Shown piece by piece: positions 40,440-48,871 of a stretch of 64,000 nt of DNA (positions are counted from its first letter, which is position 1; each line of letters opens with the position of its first letter). A program made the translations under genes and the position numbers. Below the pieces are notes generated by a model, which ran no database searches, was not told where the DNA came from, and saw nothing but the letters and a program-made list of their open reading frames with translations. The stretch is from the NCBI RefSeq assembly GCF_002858805.1, contig NZ_PJZI01000001.1:62001-126000 (forward strand), written 5' to 3'. The DNA is from Chimaeribacter arupi. Lineage in GTDB: Bacteria > Pseudomonadota > Gammaproteobacteria > Enterobacterales > Enterobacteriaceae.

Positions 40440-41447
40440 TCAGCGATAGGTCATCTCAAAGGTGGCGGTGGCATCCGCCTCACCGCTCCCTAATGCGCCG
40501 TCCAGCCGGATATAGCGCGCCTGGAACGGCAACGACAGCAGCCCGGCCGGTGCGGATTGCTTCATCGCGTACTGCCTGCCGAAGTGCAGCGGGGTGCTGT
40601 TGCCCGCCTGAAGAATCTGTACCCCGACTCCTTGGGCGCTGCCCGCTGCCCCGGCGTTATCCAGTTGCAGCGTGTCCGGCTGCCCGCTGACGACCGTGCC
40701 GGTATAGGTGATATTGACGTTGGTGCCTGCGTCACAGAGCACGTCCACATTGAAATTTACCGGCGCAGAGGTTTTCCCCGGCTGGTCCAACAGCGCGGCG
40801 GAGGTCTCACCCAGCGGCACCTGGATATTGCCGGTCTGGATCTCACAGGCGTTGGCGATCACATGGATGGCCGGCGAACTGTATTGCAGGCGGGTCGCCA
40901 GCAGGTCGTCATACCACAGCCCGGCGGTGAAATGGCTGAGATCCAGCGTGCCGTCCTCTACCGGGCCGGTCACCACCAGCTGGATCCGGTAGTTGGCCGA
41001 CGGCACATAACCGGGCATGCCCTCATTGTTATTGCTGCCAATATGTTTGGGTAACAGCACGTTGCGGTCAGTGACCAGATAGCGGGGATCATTGCCGCTC
41101 CAGCCGCGCACGCCGATACCGGGAATATTAGTTTTATACACATGGCGGACGCCCGGTGCCACGTCAGCCTCGGTGATGAGGTCATACCCGACCCAGGTGC
41201 TGAAGCGTGACGAACAGGTAATGTCCGTGCGCCCGTTGGCGGCGTCCCAGGTGCCGATCACCGTGTTCACCGGCGCGCCTTGCTGCACGGTGATCTCCGC
41301 AGGCAGCGTCATCATGGCGGTGGAGGTGGCCGCACCATTAACAAAATAGCAGACCCCGGCGACGACAGGTTGGGCGGTCAGCAGGCCGGTGAGTGCCAGC
41401 CCTGAACAGATCAGCGTGCGGCGGAAAAGCGTGTTTAGCGTCAACAT
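40440..41447 (-). CDS. Fimbrial tip adhesin (two-domain, FimH/MrkD-like)
   Basis: A 335-residue secreted protein with signal peptide (ICSGLALTGLLTAQPVVAG). Residues ~30-200 would form a lectin-like receptor domain without recognisable relatives by eye. The C-terminal ~150 residues form a pilin domain: an ANACEI start, paired Cys, and the final TFEMTYR matching the donor-strand beta-zipper of chaperone-usher subunits. Last gene of the operon, the usual place for the adhesin. Receptor unknown. Confidence 0.82.
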   Translation of the reverse strand: MLTLNTLFRRTLICSGLALTGLLTAQPVVAGVCYFVNGAATSTAMMTLPAEITVQQGAPVNTVIGTWDAANGRTDITCSSRFSTWVGYDLITEADVAPGVRHVYKTNIPGIGVRGWSGNDPRYLVTDRNVLLPKHIGSNNNEGMPGYVPSANYRIQLVVTGPVEDGTLDLSHFTAGLWYDDLLATRLQYSSPAIHVIANACEIQTGNIQVPLGETSAALLDQPGKTSAPVNFNVDVLCDAGTNVNITYTGTVVSGQPDTLQLDNAGAAGSAQGVGVQILQAGNSTPLHFGRQYAMKQSAPAGLLSLPFQARYIRLDGALGSGEADATATFEMTYR

Positions 41448-41460
41448 CAGTTCTCTCTGG

Positions 41461-43965
41461 TTAATGGCAGGTGACGGTTTGCCGCACCACGGCAGCCGAT
41501 GCGTCGGCCTGTGCCGGGGGCGTGATCAGGGCGCGGCACTGCTCGTAGGCCTCGTCGCCCCATTTCACCCGCAGCGCAGTGCGGTGGTTAATCCCGCTCA
41601 GGTAGACTTCGCCCTCTTCACCGACGATGCCGGTCTGCCCGGTGGCACCGTCGACGGCGGCGATAGCGCCGAACGGCACCGGTTTGCGGCCGTAACGCAG
41701 GGTCACCAGCATCCGGCTGCCGAGATGGGTATCAAAGTCGGCCAGCACCACCGCCCCCCGGCTGGGGATCACCGTCTGCACCGGTTCCGGGATATCAATG
41801 CCGCGTTTGCCCTGGGTATTCAGGGCGACGCGGTTTTTCCGGTAACCGGTCAGGTTCGGCACCACGGCGTAACCGCGGCGGTCGGTATAGAGGCCTTGGG
41901 TATTCTCGACTTTCACTCCGGCCGCCCCCGGCGCGCGTACCAGCGCCACGGTTTCCGGCAGGGATTGCGCCAGTGTCACGCCATAGGGGTGCACCACCAG
42001 CCCGCCTTGCAGGCTGTAATTCATCTGCCGGTTATCCGGTGATGTGTTGTAGCCCAGGGTGGCCACCCCGCGTGACCCGCGATAAGTGGCCGACGCGCTG
42101 CTGCTGGTGCTGCCGTCTTCCGGCGTGACGCTCTGCTGGAGGTTGTAGCTCAGGCGGTCGTCCGCCAGCGCGGTGCCGCTCATGCCCAGTTGGTGGGTGG
42201 CGCTCCCGCCCAGCGAGCGGTTCAGGCTGTAATTCGCCCAGGCGTTATGCAGCCATTTCTCCAGCGGCACGCTGAGGGTAAAGGCGATCTGCTTGTCCAC
42301 CGCCTCGCCGGGGGTTTGGGTCTGGGTGTAGTTCAGCGAGTAGCGCACCTGTTCAATGGACGAATTCACGCCGACACTGATGTTGCGCTCGTGCCCGCCC
42401 ATCTCCCAGTAATCCTGCTGATAGCCGGAGGCATACAGCGATCCCCATTTCCCCAGCGGCTGGTTGATGGTGAGCTGAAGGCGGCTGCGGCGGGTGTTGC
42501 TGTCACGGTAGGCGTAGATGCCCTCTTCCGCGTAACCGGCCCGCCGGTCGGTCGCCTCTTCAAAGGTGTAAAACCCGGCGGTGGAGTAGCGGTAGCTCGC
42601 CAGCGTCAGGGAGGTCTGAGTGGTGCTCAGGCTTTTGGCATACTGCGCACGGTAAGAGGTGCCGGCATAGTTGCCGTTGCCGTCATCCAGATCGCTGGTG
42701 GCGGCGGTGGCGTCCAGCGAGAGCGAGCCCAGCGAATGCAGGTCAATCCCCAGCCCCAGCGCCGCCGCGTGGTAAAAGTTTGCCCCCTGTGCGCCGCCGT
42801 ACAGCGTCACGCCACGCGGCAGGCCATAGATCAGCGTCGCCTGCGCCATCTCCGGGGCGGCGTCATTGTCTTCACTGCGGTAGCGGCCACCGGCCAGGCT
42901 GTATTTCAGCGCCCCCTGGCGCTGCATGATCGGCACCGAGGCGCTGGCCTGGGTGAAACGGTGCTCGCTGCCGTCTGCCTCCGTGACGGTGACATCCAGA
43001 TCGCTGCCCGACGACACCTGATTGAGGTCGTTGATTTCAAAGGGGCCAGGCGCAACGTAGGTCTGGTAAATCACATAGCCGTTCTGCTTCACGGTGACTT
43101 TGGCGTCACTCTGCGCGATGCCGTGTATCGCCGGTGCAAACCCCTGCTCGCTGAACGGCAGCATGTCGGTGTCGGTTTCCAGCTGGAGTCCGGTCAGCGG
43201 CAGGCTGTCAAACACCTCCCCGGCGGTGTAGGTTTCGCCCAGCACAAACTGGCTGCGCCAGGGTTTAATGTCCCGTTGCAGGTAGGTATACCGTGACTGC
43301 GGGCCTTCATCACTGCTGTGGCCGGAAGCATGGCGCAGCCGCCAGGCACCGACGTTCAGCCCGGCGTTCAGGTCGAGGTAATGGTTTTCGGTGTCGTCGC
43401 CTTGCGCATGGTGTTCACGCGCGCCGCTGTAGTAGTAGTCGAGCAGCAACGCCGGCAGCCCGTCGTCCCACTGCGCCGGGTCGATGTAATCCCTGGCGTG
43501 CTGGTCCAGCGCCACCTGCGGGATGCGGATGTCGAGCCGCTGCGTGTCCGGCTGGAATTCGTAGCGTGCACCGGGAATATACCCAGCCAGATCGCCCAGT
43601 ATTCTGGCATCCGCCACGCGCTTCAGCGCCGGTACGGCTTCTACCTTCACGCCGAAGGTGTGCAGCTCCGCACGGCTGAACTGGGGGATCAGCGCTTTTT
43701 TATCGGCTGACACAGCATACTGGACATTCAACTGGCCGAAATAATCATTATTGACATACACCGCCGACAAATAACGGCCGGGCATCAGCGCATTATTATG
43801 GATAAAGTGTTTAAGCTCAGCGGTATTTTCCAATGGGGAATTAAATTCCAGCGCATTCAGGTTAAATTCCTCGCTGGCAAAAAGTGTGGGCGCGGCAAAT
43901 AACAGGCAAATGATCAGCGGGGCGTGCGGAAAGCGCCTTAATAATCTCAAGGTTAACGATGTCAT
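41461..43965 (-). CDS. Outer-membrane fimbrial usher (FimD/PapC family)
   Basis: An 834-residue usher that secretes and assembles the fimbria. A signal peptide (LIICLLFAAPTLFAS) precedes the N-terminal chaperone-binding domain (EFNLNALEF, with YLSAVYVNN), a 24-strand barrel with plug (FEINDLNQVSSGSDLDVTV is characteristic), and C-terminal domains ending near QCRALITPP with paired cysteines. Length fits the family. It is between the chaperone and adhesin genes in one operon. Confidence 0.95.
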   Translation of the reverse strand: MTSLTLRLLRRFPHAPLIICLLFAAPTLFASEEFNLNALEFNSPLENTAELKHFIHNNALMPGRYLSAVYVNNDYFGQLNVQYAVSADKKALIPQFSRAELHTFGVKVEAVPALKRVADARILGDLAGYIPGARYEFQPDTQRLDIRIPQVALDQHARDYIDPAQWDDGLPALLLDYYYSGAREHHAQGDDTENHYLDLNAGLNVGAWRLRHASGHSSDEGPQSRYTYLQRDIKPWRSQFVLGETYTAGEVFDSLPLTGLQLETDTDMLPFSEQGFAPAIHGIAQSDAKVTVKQNGYVIYQTYVAPGPFEINDLNQVSSGSDLDVTVTEADGSEHRFTQASASVPIMQRQGALKYSLAGGRYRSEDNDAAPEMAQATLIYGLPRGVTLYGGAQGANFYHAAALGLGIDLHSLGSLSLDATAATSDLDDGNGNYAGTSYRAQYAKSLSTTQTSLTLASYRYSTAGFYTFEEATDRRAGYAEEGIYAYRDSNTRRSRLQLTINQPLGKWGSLYASGYQQDYWEMGGHERNISVGVNSSIEQVRYSLNYTQTQTPGEAVDKQIAFTLSVPLEKWLHNAWANYSLNRSLGGSATHQLGMSGTALADDRLSYNLQQSVTPEDGSTSSSASATYRGSRGVATLGYNTSPDNRQMNYSLQGGLVVHPYGVTLAQSLPETVALVRAPGAAGVKVENTQGLYTDRRGYAVVPNLTGYRKNRVALNTQGKRGIDIPEPVQTVIPSRGAVVLADFDTHLGSRMLVTLRYGRKPVPFGAIAAVDGATGQTGIVGEEGEVYLSGINHRTALRVKWGDEAYEQCRALITPPAQADASAAVVRQTVTCH

Positions 43966-44008
43966 GGTGATTTTCCGCGTTAGACAGCCCCAGGCCAGGT
44001 GATAAGGA

Positions 44009-44719
44009 TTATTGGGTTAATGGTTTCGTCCGGCCGCCATAATCGGTAATGGCTGACCAAGTCACCGCACCGTGGGCATTTCCCGGCACGGAATAATTCT
44101 GTTCACTGAACGGCGCAATCATCATTGATAACGCCGGCAGGCTATTTTCCGGTGGCGTCACCTGAATACCGCCGACGGTAATATCCTGTAGCGTGATATA
44201 AAACGGCGTCGGGTTCGTAACATGCAATGTATTTCCCTGACGGGTAAACGTCAGTTTTTTATACGCCTCCTGTGCGCTTTTATTCGTCAGCGCCGCGGGG
44301 CGGTAAAAAAGTTTGATGCGGGTTTTCGCCGCAATCTGTAATTTGCTTTTCTCTTTTACTGCGTCCGGGGTCGCGGCAATCGATTTAATATTCGCCCAGA
44401 ATACCGATTCCCGATCCTGCGGCAAGGCAGCGGCCGTGCCGGAATAGATAAAATGCAGCTGCATTTCATGTTGTGCGGCCAGCTTAAACAGCGGCGGGGT
44501 CACAATAAATGCAGGTTTCCCCTGGTCGTCAAGGTTACTGACCCAGGACTGCACCAGGTGGCTGGCCTCCTGATCGTTATTTTTAACCGGTAACTGCACT
44601 TCCTGCTGGTCGGCATTATAGATAATACGGGTTGCGCCCACGACGACACCGGCACTGGCTGCGCCTGAGAGTGCCAGCATCAGCGGCAGCAATAACGCGG
44701 TGAAACGGAAATTCATCAT
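44009..44719 (-). CDS. Periplasmic fimbrial chaperone (PapD/FimC family)
   Basis: A 236-residue chaperone with signal peptide LLPLMLALSGAASAG. The mature N terminus VVVGATRIIYNADQQEVQLPVKNND has the invariant Arg used to anchor subunit C termini; QSWVSNLDDQGKPAFIVTPPLFKL and KLFYRPAAL (second conserved Arg/Lys region) are typical. It caps pilus subunits by donor-strand complementation. Two ATG codons in tandem at 44719. An 11-bp hairpin lies upstream. Confidence 0.95.
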   Translation of the reverse strand: MMNFRFTALLLPLMLALSGAASAGVVVGATRIIYNADQQEVQLPVKNNDQEASHLVQSWVSNLDDQGKPAFIVTPPLFKLAAQHEMQLHFIYSGTAAALPQDRESVFWANIKSIAATPDAVKEKSKLQIAAKTRIKLFYRPAALTNKSAQEAYKKLTFTRQGNTLHVTNPTPFYITLQDITVGGIQVTPPENSLPALSMMIAPFSEQNYSVPGNAHGAVTWSAITDYGGRTKPLTQ

Positions 44720-44736
44720 GCTTACTCATCATAAAG

Positions 44737-44767
44737 CAGACACAGAGCACCATGCCCTCTGTGTCTG
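44737..44767 (-). repeat. Intercistronic hairpin after the major fimbrial subunit
   Basis: An 11-bp perfect stem (44737-44747 CAGACACAGAG with 44757-44767) lies between the major-subunit stop and the chaperone start. There is no T tract. Such structures in pilus operons stabilise the subunit mRNA and lower read-through to the assembly genes. Confidence 0.75.
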
Positions 44768-44777
44768 ACAGGCATTA

Positions 44778-45335
44778 TTAAGGGTAATAGACCGTGAAAT
44801 CCGCAGAAGCGGTAAAATCACCGTTCGTCATGTCGCTGACTGATTTGGTAGAAATTAATTTCGCGGTATAAGAGAACGTTGATTCCCCGCTCTCCGCCAA
44901 CGTTTTATTATGGGCCGCATCGATGGATGAATCGAATTTCACCTTATCAGTGCTGCCTTTATGATAAACCACAATACCTACCCCTTTACCGGCGCTGCTT
45001 TCATCCACCGCCAGTGTGGTATTTGCGCCATCCGTCGGCCCGCTGAACCCGACATTAATGGTGGTGTCCGTCGGGCAATTTTTCAGGATAATATCAAAGT
45101 CACGGCTTTCGCTGCCTTCAACCCCAATCTGGTCATTAAAGGTATTCGCCCCCACACTGCTGAATGCCGCCACATTGGTGACGGTATTTGAGGCATCGAC
45201 TTCACAAGGCGGTGCAATAATTTTCCCGGAGAAATTCACTTTCCCGGTATCGGCAGAATATCCAGATGATGCCATTCCCAGCGCGGCAAATGTCAGGCCG
45301 GTTAACAGCGCTGTTTTCTTCAATGTGCTCTTCAT
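44778..45335 (-). CDS. Major fimbrial subunit (type-1-like pilin)
   Basis: A 185-residue pilin precursor: signal peptide (LLTGLTFAALGMASSGYSA), then GKVNFSGKIIAPPCEVD with the first Cys, a second Cys in DIILKNCPTD, and a C terminus ADFTVYYP carrying the beta-zipper and penultimate Tyr. First gene of the operon, as expected for the most abundant subunit. GGGAAG precedes the ATG. The adhesive receptor and serotype cannot be inferred. Confidence 0.93.
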   Translation of the reverse strand: MKSTLKKTALLTGLTFAALGMASSGYSADTGKVNFSGKIIAPPCEVDASNTVTNVAAFSSVGANTFNDQIGVEGSESRDFDIILKNCPTDTTINVGFSGPTDGANTTLAVDESSAGKGVGIVVYHKGSTDKVKFDSSIDAAHNKTLAESGESTFSYTAKLISTKSVSDMTNGDFTASADFTVYYP

Positions 45336-45576
45336 GTTGGTGCTTCCCTGTGGGCGTAAGTTTAAAAATGTATGATTAGCTTGATAACGAAAATAGGAAT
45401 ATATTTAGGTTGGCAGGGGAAAGCAAATGAAGGGGTTTCGTAACAGGAACGTATTATTCGCAAGCAATCAATCATCTATGAATCAATTTAATATTAATTA
45501 ATTCAAAATTAACTAAATTTAAACTCTCATTGTTAAATATAATCAAGGTTAATGATGAGATGAGTTATTCAGATGT
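45336..45576. other. AT-rich upstream region of the fimbrial operon
   Basis: A strongly AT-rich segment (notably 45460-45540) of the sort bound by H-NS. I see no invertible-switch inverted repeats and no recombinase gene nearby, so phase variation by inversion is not supported here. Confidence 0.5.
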
Positions 45577-45606
45577 AAAAAAAGCGGGCCAATGCCCGCT
45601 TTTTTG
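45577..45606. terminator. Bidirectional terminator after gntT
   Basis: AAAGCGGGC (45581-45589) pairs with GCCCGCTTT (45594-45602) around CAAT, with A and T runs outside. It ends gntT on the minus strand. Confidence 0.9.
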
Positions 45607-45633
45607 TACTGCCCGGCGTTATACCGCTCTCCG

Positions 45634-46950
45634 TTACACCACCATCGACAACAGCAGGCAGCCCGCCAGCCCGCATACCGAGATAATGGTTTCCAGCACT
45701 GACCAGGATTTTATCGTCTCGACAATCGTCAGGTTGAAGTACTCCTTGAACAGCCAGAAACCGGGGTCATTCACGTGGGAGAAGATCACGCTGCCGGAGC
45801 CGACGGCGATTACCATCAGTTCCGGGCTGACGCCGGTAGTGGCGATAAGCGGTGCGGCAATGCCCCCGGCGGTGATCGCGGCCACGGTGGCGGAACCCAG
45901 TGCGATGCGCAGCACGGCAGCGATCGACCACGCCATCACCAGCGGTGATACGTTGCTGCCGCTCATCAGCGCCGCGATGTATTTGTCCACCCCGCTCTCT
46001 ACCAGCACCTGCTTGAACGCCCCGCCGCCGCCGATAATCAGCAGCATCATGGCGATCAGTTTGATGGAGTCAGTGAGGGTGTCCATCACATCTTCCATCG
46101 GGCGGCCACGGTTCAGGCCAAAGGTGAAAATACCGATAAGCACGGCAATCAGCGTTGCCATCACCGGGTCACCAAAGAACTCGGCATACGGCAGCAGCGC
46201 GTGGCCTTTCGGCAGCACCATCTCCGCCACGGCGCGCGCAGCCATCAGGATAACCGGCACCAGTGAGGTCGCGACGCTGACGCCAAAGCTCGGCATTTCT
46301 GCTTCGGTAAACTCTTTCGGGTTGTACATCCCCTGCGGCACCGGCTTGTCGATACCTTTCAGGAAGCGGGCATAGACCGGCCCGGCCAGGATCACCGTCG
46401 GGATGCCGAGCAGCGCGCCGTAAAGCAGGGTTTTGCCCATGTCCGCGTGGAACAGGGTGGCGATGGCCGTCGGGCCGGGGTGCGGCGGCAGAAACCCGTG
46501 GGTCACGGAGAGCGCGGCCGCCATCGGCACGCCGACATACAGCAGCGGGATGCGCGCCGAGGCCGCGATGGTAAACACCAGCGGCAGCAGCAGCACAAAG
46601 CCCACTTCGTAGAACAGCGCGAAGCCGACGGTGAAGCCGGTGAGCACCACCGCCCACTGGATGTAGTCACGGCCAAACTTGTTGATCAAGGTGGTGGCGA
46701 TGCGTTGCGCGCCACCGCAATCGGCCAGCAATTTCCCGAGCATGGCACCAAAGCCCATGATCAGCGCCAGGCTGCCGAGCGTGCCGCCTACCCCGGCTTT
46801 AATCGCGGCGATCACTTTGTCCACCGGCATTCCCTGCATGATGCCTACCGCCAGTGCGACCAGGATCAGCGAGATAAACCCGTTTAGTTTCAGTTTGATC
46901 ATGAGTATCAGCAACAGGACAACGCCAATCGCGACAATGACTAAGGGCAT
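45634..46950 (-). CDS. gntT: High-affinity gluconate:H+ symporter GntT
   Basis: A 438-residue GntP-family inner-membrane transporter. Residue stretches ALYEVGFVLLLPLVF-like FALFYEVGFVLLL, AAALSVTHGFLPPHPGPTAI and GSGSVIFSHVNDPGFWLFKE match GntT rather than GntU. The ATG at 46950 (MPLVIVAIGVVLLLILM) gives the family length; the frame extends to 46986 without support. Divergent from gntK across a region with a CRP site and GntR-type operators. Confidence 0.95.
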   Translation of the reverse strand: MPLVIVAIGVVLLLILMIKLKLNGFISLILVALAVGIMQGMPVDKVIAAIKAGVGGTLGSLALIMGFGAMLGKLLADCGGAQRIATTLINKFGRDYIQWAVVLTGFTVGFALFYEVGFVLLLPLVFTIAASARIPLLYVGVPMAAALSVTHGFLPPHPGPTAIATLFHADMGKTLLYGALLGIPTVILAGPVYARFLKGIDKPVPQGMYNPKEFTEAEMPSFGVSVATSLVPVILMAARAVAEMVLPKGHALLPYAEFFGDPVMATLIAVLIGIFTFGLNRGRPMEDVMDTLTDSIKLIAMMLLIIGGGGAFKQVLVESGVDKYIAALMSGSNVSPLVMAWSIAAVLRIALGSATVAAITAGGIAAPLIATTGVSPELMVIAVGSGSVIFSHVNDPGFWLFKEYFNLTIVETIKSWSVLETIISVCGLAGCLLLSMVV

Positions 46951-47118
46951 AATGTTTTCCACCTTTTTACCGCATTCTCCCCGCAAAACGGGGCGCGTTC
47001 ATTTTCAGTAAGACGTTTGCCGGTGAGGCGAAACGTTGCAGGTATCAGTTCGCGGGTTACGCGTAAATAATCGGTTCTTTCTGTTATGTAAATGTGAAAA
47101 GAGGAGAGTGTTCTATCC

Positions 47119-47134
47119 TGTGATAGTAGTCACA
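47119..47134. promoter_or_regulatory. CRP site between gntT and gntK
   Basis: TGTGA-TAGTAG-TCACA is a perfect match to the CRP core palindrome. It lies about 170 bases upstream of gntT and about 100 upstream of gntK. Gluconate transport genes are CRP-activated in E. coli. Confidence 0.8.
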
Positions 47135-47142
47135 TCTCCCCT

Positions 47143-47170
47143 TGTTACCGGTATCATGATACCGGTAACA
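47143..47170. promoter_or_regulatory. Double GntR operator (28-bp perfect palindrome)
   Basis: Two inverted copies of TGTTACCGGTATCA meet head to head and form a perfect 28-bp palindrome. TGTTACC-GGTATCA resembles the GntR operator of E. coli gluconate genes. Shared between gntT and gntK, it can repress both. Confidence 0.8.
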
Positions 47171-47231
47171 TGCTAAGATACGGAACCCGAGTCACTGGCG
47201 AAATTCGCATTTTGAGATAGAGATCAAACTT

Positions 47232-47750
47232 ATGGCAGGACACAGCATTATCTTGATGGGCGTTTCAGGCAGCGGTAAAACCACCGTCGGCGCCCGCGTC
47301 GCCGGCCTTATCAAGGCCAAATTCATCGATGGCGATGATCTGCACCCGCGCGCCAACATCGATAAAATGGGCAGCGGCACGCCGCTGAATGATGAAGACC
47401 GTGCACCCTGGCTGGTCCGCCTGAGCGATGCCGCCTACAGCCTGGCCCACAAAAATGAGAACGGCATTATTGTCTGTTCCGCCCTGAAGCGCCGCTACCG
47501 TGATGCGCTGCGCGAAGGCAATGACAAGATGGTGTTTCTCTATCTCAAGGGCAGTTACGACGTCATCCTGCAACGCATGAAGGCGCGAACCGGCCACTTT
47601 ATGCCGACTGACCTGCTGAAAACGCAGTTCGCCGCGCTGGAAGAACCGGGTGCGGATGAGAAAGACGTGCTGTTTGTGGATATCGACGGGGCGGACATTG
47701 ATGAAGTGGTGCGCCGCTGCGTCGAGGCGCTTAAAGATTATCAACGTTAA
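47232..47750 (+). CDS. gntK: Gluconokinase GntK
   Basis: Phosphorylates gluconate to 6-phosphogluconate for the pentose phosphate or Entner-Doudoroff routes. It is 172 residues with P-loop LMGVSGSGKTT (residues 9-18), DGDDLHPRANIDKMGSGTPLND and CSALKRRYRDALR, all typical of thermoresistant gluconokinase. Divergent from gntT, convergent with gntR; in E. coli gntR and gntK run in the same direction. Confidence 0.96.
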   Translation: MAGHSIILMGVSGSGKTTVGARVAGLIKAKFIDGDDLHPRANIDKMGSGTPLNDEDRAPWLVRLSDAAYSLAHKNENGIIVCSALKRRYRDALREGNDKMVFLYLKGSYDVILQRMKARTGHFMPTDLLKTQFAALEEPGADEKDVLFVDIDGADIDEVVRRCVEALKDYQR

Positions 47751-47769
47751 TAAACACGCCGCGCAGGCG

Positions 47770-47793
47770 CCCGGCGGGGCTTACCCCGCCGGG
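47770..47793. terminator. Hairpin between convergent gntK and gntR
   Basis: A 10-bp GC-rich perfect stem (47770-47779 with 47784-47793) and CTTA loop, with no T tract on either strand. It may act as a weak terminator or mRNA-end stabiliser. Confidence 0.5.
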
Positions 47794-47797
47794 TGGC

Positions 47798-48793
47798 TCA
47801 GATACTGCCGCCCGGCGAGAGCGTAAAGCCGACGTCTATCATGCGCGGCGTCACGGTTTCACCGCGTAACCGCGCCAGCAAGCGCTCCGCCCCAATCTGC
47901 CCCATCTTTTCACGCGGCGTGACGACGCTTGCCAGCCGCGGCTCCATCGACTGGCCGATGTCATGGCCGTGGAAGCCTGCCACCGCCATATCCTGCGGGA
48001 TGCGCAACCCCTGCCGCTGGCACTCAAACACCGCGCCGACCGCCAGATCGTCATTGGTACAGAAGATGCTGTCGATCTCCGGGTACTGCTGCTGCGCCTG
48101 GCGCAACAACTCGCCACCGGCAGAATAGGACGACGAGCGCGTGGTCATCACACTGGCGGGCTGTAACCCCGACTCACGCATCGCCTGCTCGTAACCCTGG
48201 AATTTAATCAGCGTCCGCTCGTCCTGCCGCGCGCCGAAGTAGACCACGTGGCGGTGGCCGCGGGCGATGATCTGCTGGGTCATCTGGCGCGCTGCCTCAA
48301 AGTTATTGAACCCCACCGCCAGATCCAGGCAGGGCGACACGCAATCCATCAGCTCCACCACCGGAATGCCCGCCACCTCAATCATCTTCAGCGTGCGCAG
48401 CGTGTGCTGGCGCTCGGAGAGGATCAGCCCGTCAATATTGTAAGAGAGCAGTGAGGTCAGCCGCTGTTCCTCACGCTGCTGATGGTAGCCGTAGTGCGCC
48501 AGCATGGTCTGGTAGCCGTGCGCGTCGGTCACGCTTTCGATACCGCGCAACACTTCGGCGAATACCTGGTTGGTCAGGGAGGGCAGCAGCACGCCGATGG
48601 CGCGGCTTTTGGCGTTGGAAAGAATATCCGGCGCGCGGTTGGGAATGTAGCCCAGCTCATCCAATGCCGCAGAGATTTTTGCCTGTAATGCCTCGGAAAC
48701 CTGTTCCGGGTTACGCAGAAAACGGCTCACCGTCATTTTGGTGACGCCGACGCGGTCGGCAACATCCTGAAGCACTGGCCTTTTTTTCTTCAT
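47798..48793 (-). CDS. gntR: Gluconate operon repressor GntR (LacI family)
   Basis: A 331-residue repressor released by gluconate. The N-terminal HTH reads VLQDVADRVGVTKMTVSRFL, followed by NRAPDILSNAKSRAIGVLLP and an effector domain with CTNDDLAVGAVFECQR and VAGFHGHDIGQSMEPRLASV, all near-identical to E. coli. The ATG at 48793 (MKKKRPVLQ) is preferred; the frame extends two codons to a TTG. Its likely targets are the double palindrome at 47143-47170. Confidence 0.96.
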   Translation of the reverse strand: MKKKRPVLQDVADRVGVTKMTVSRFLRNPEQVSEALQAKISAALDELGYIPNRAPDILSNAKSRAIGVLLPSLTNQVFAEVLRGIESVTDAHGYQTMLAHYGYHQQREEQRLTSLLSYNIDGLILSERQHTLRTLKMIEVAGIPVVELMDCVSPCLDLAVGFNNFEAARQMTQQIIARGHRHVVYFGARQDERTLIKFQGYEQAMRESGLQPASVMTTRSSSYSAGGELLRQAQQQYPEIDSIFCTNDDLAVGAVFECQRQGLRIPQDMAVAGFHGHDIGQSMEPRLASVVTPREKMGQIGAERLLARLRGETVTPRMIDVGFTLSPGGSI

Positions 48794-48871
48794 TATCAAC
48801 GCGCTAAGTAGAGGTGAGCGGGGCGTTAGTGTAGCAAAAAAAATGCCCCGGTGATATTGCGCGCCCGGCGT

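Noticed and set aside
42190-43296. A 368-codon plus-strand frame opposite the fimbrial usher
   Set aside because: Mirror of the usher coding frame; no start signal and no recognisable domain.
45336-45576. Invertible fim-type phase switch
   Set aside because: No matching inverted repeats bordering a promoter segment and no FimB/FimE-like recombinase in the window.
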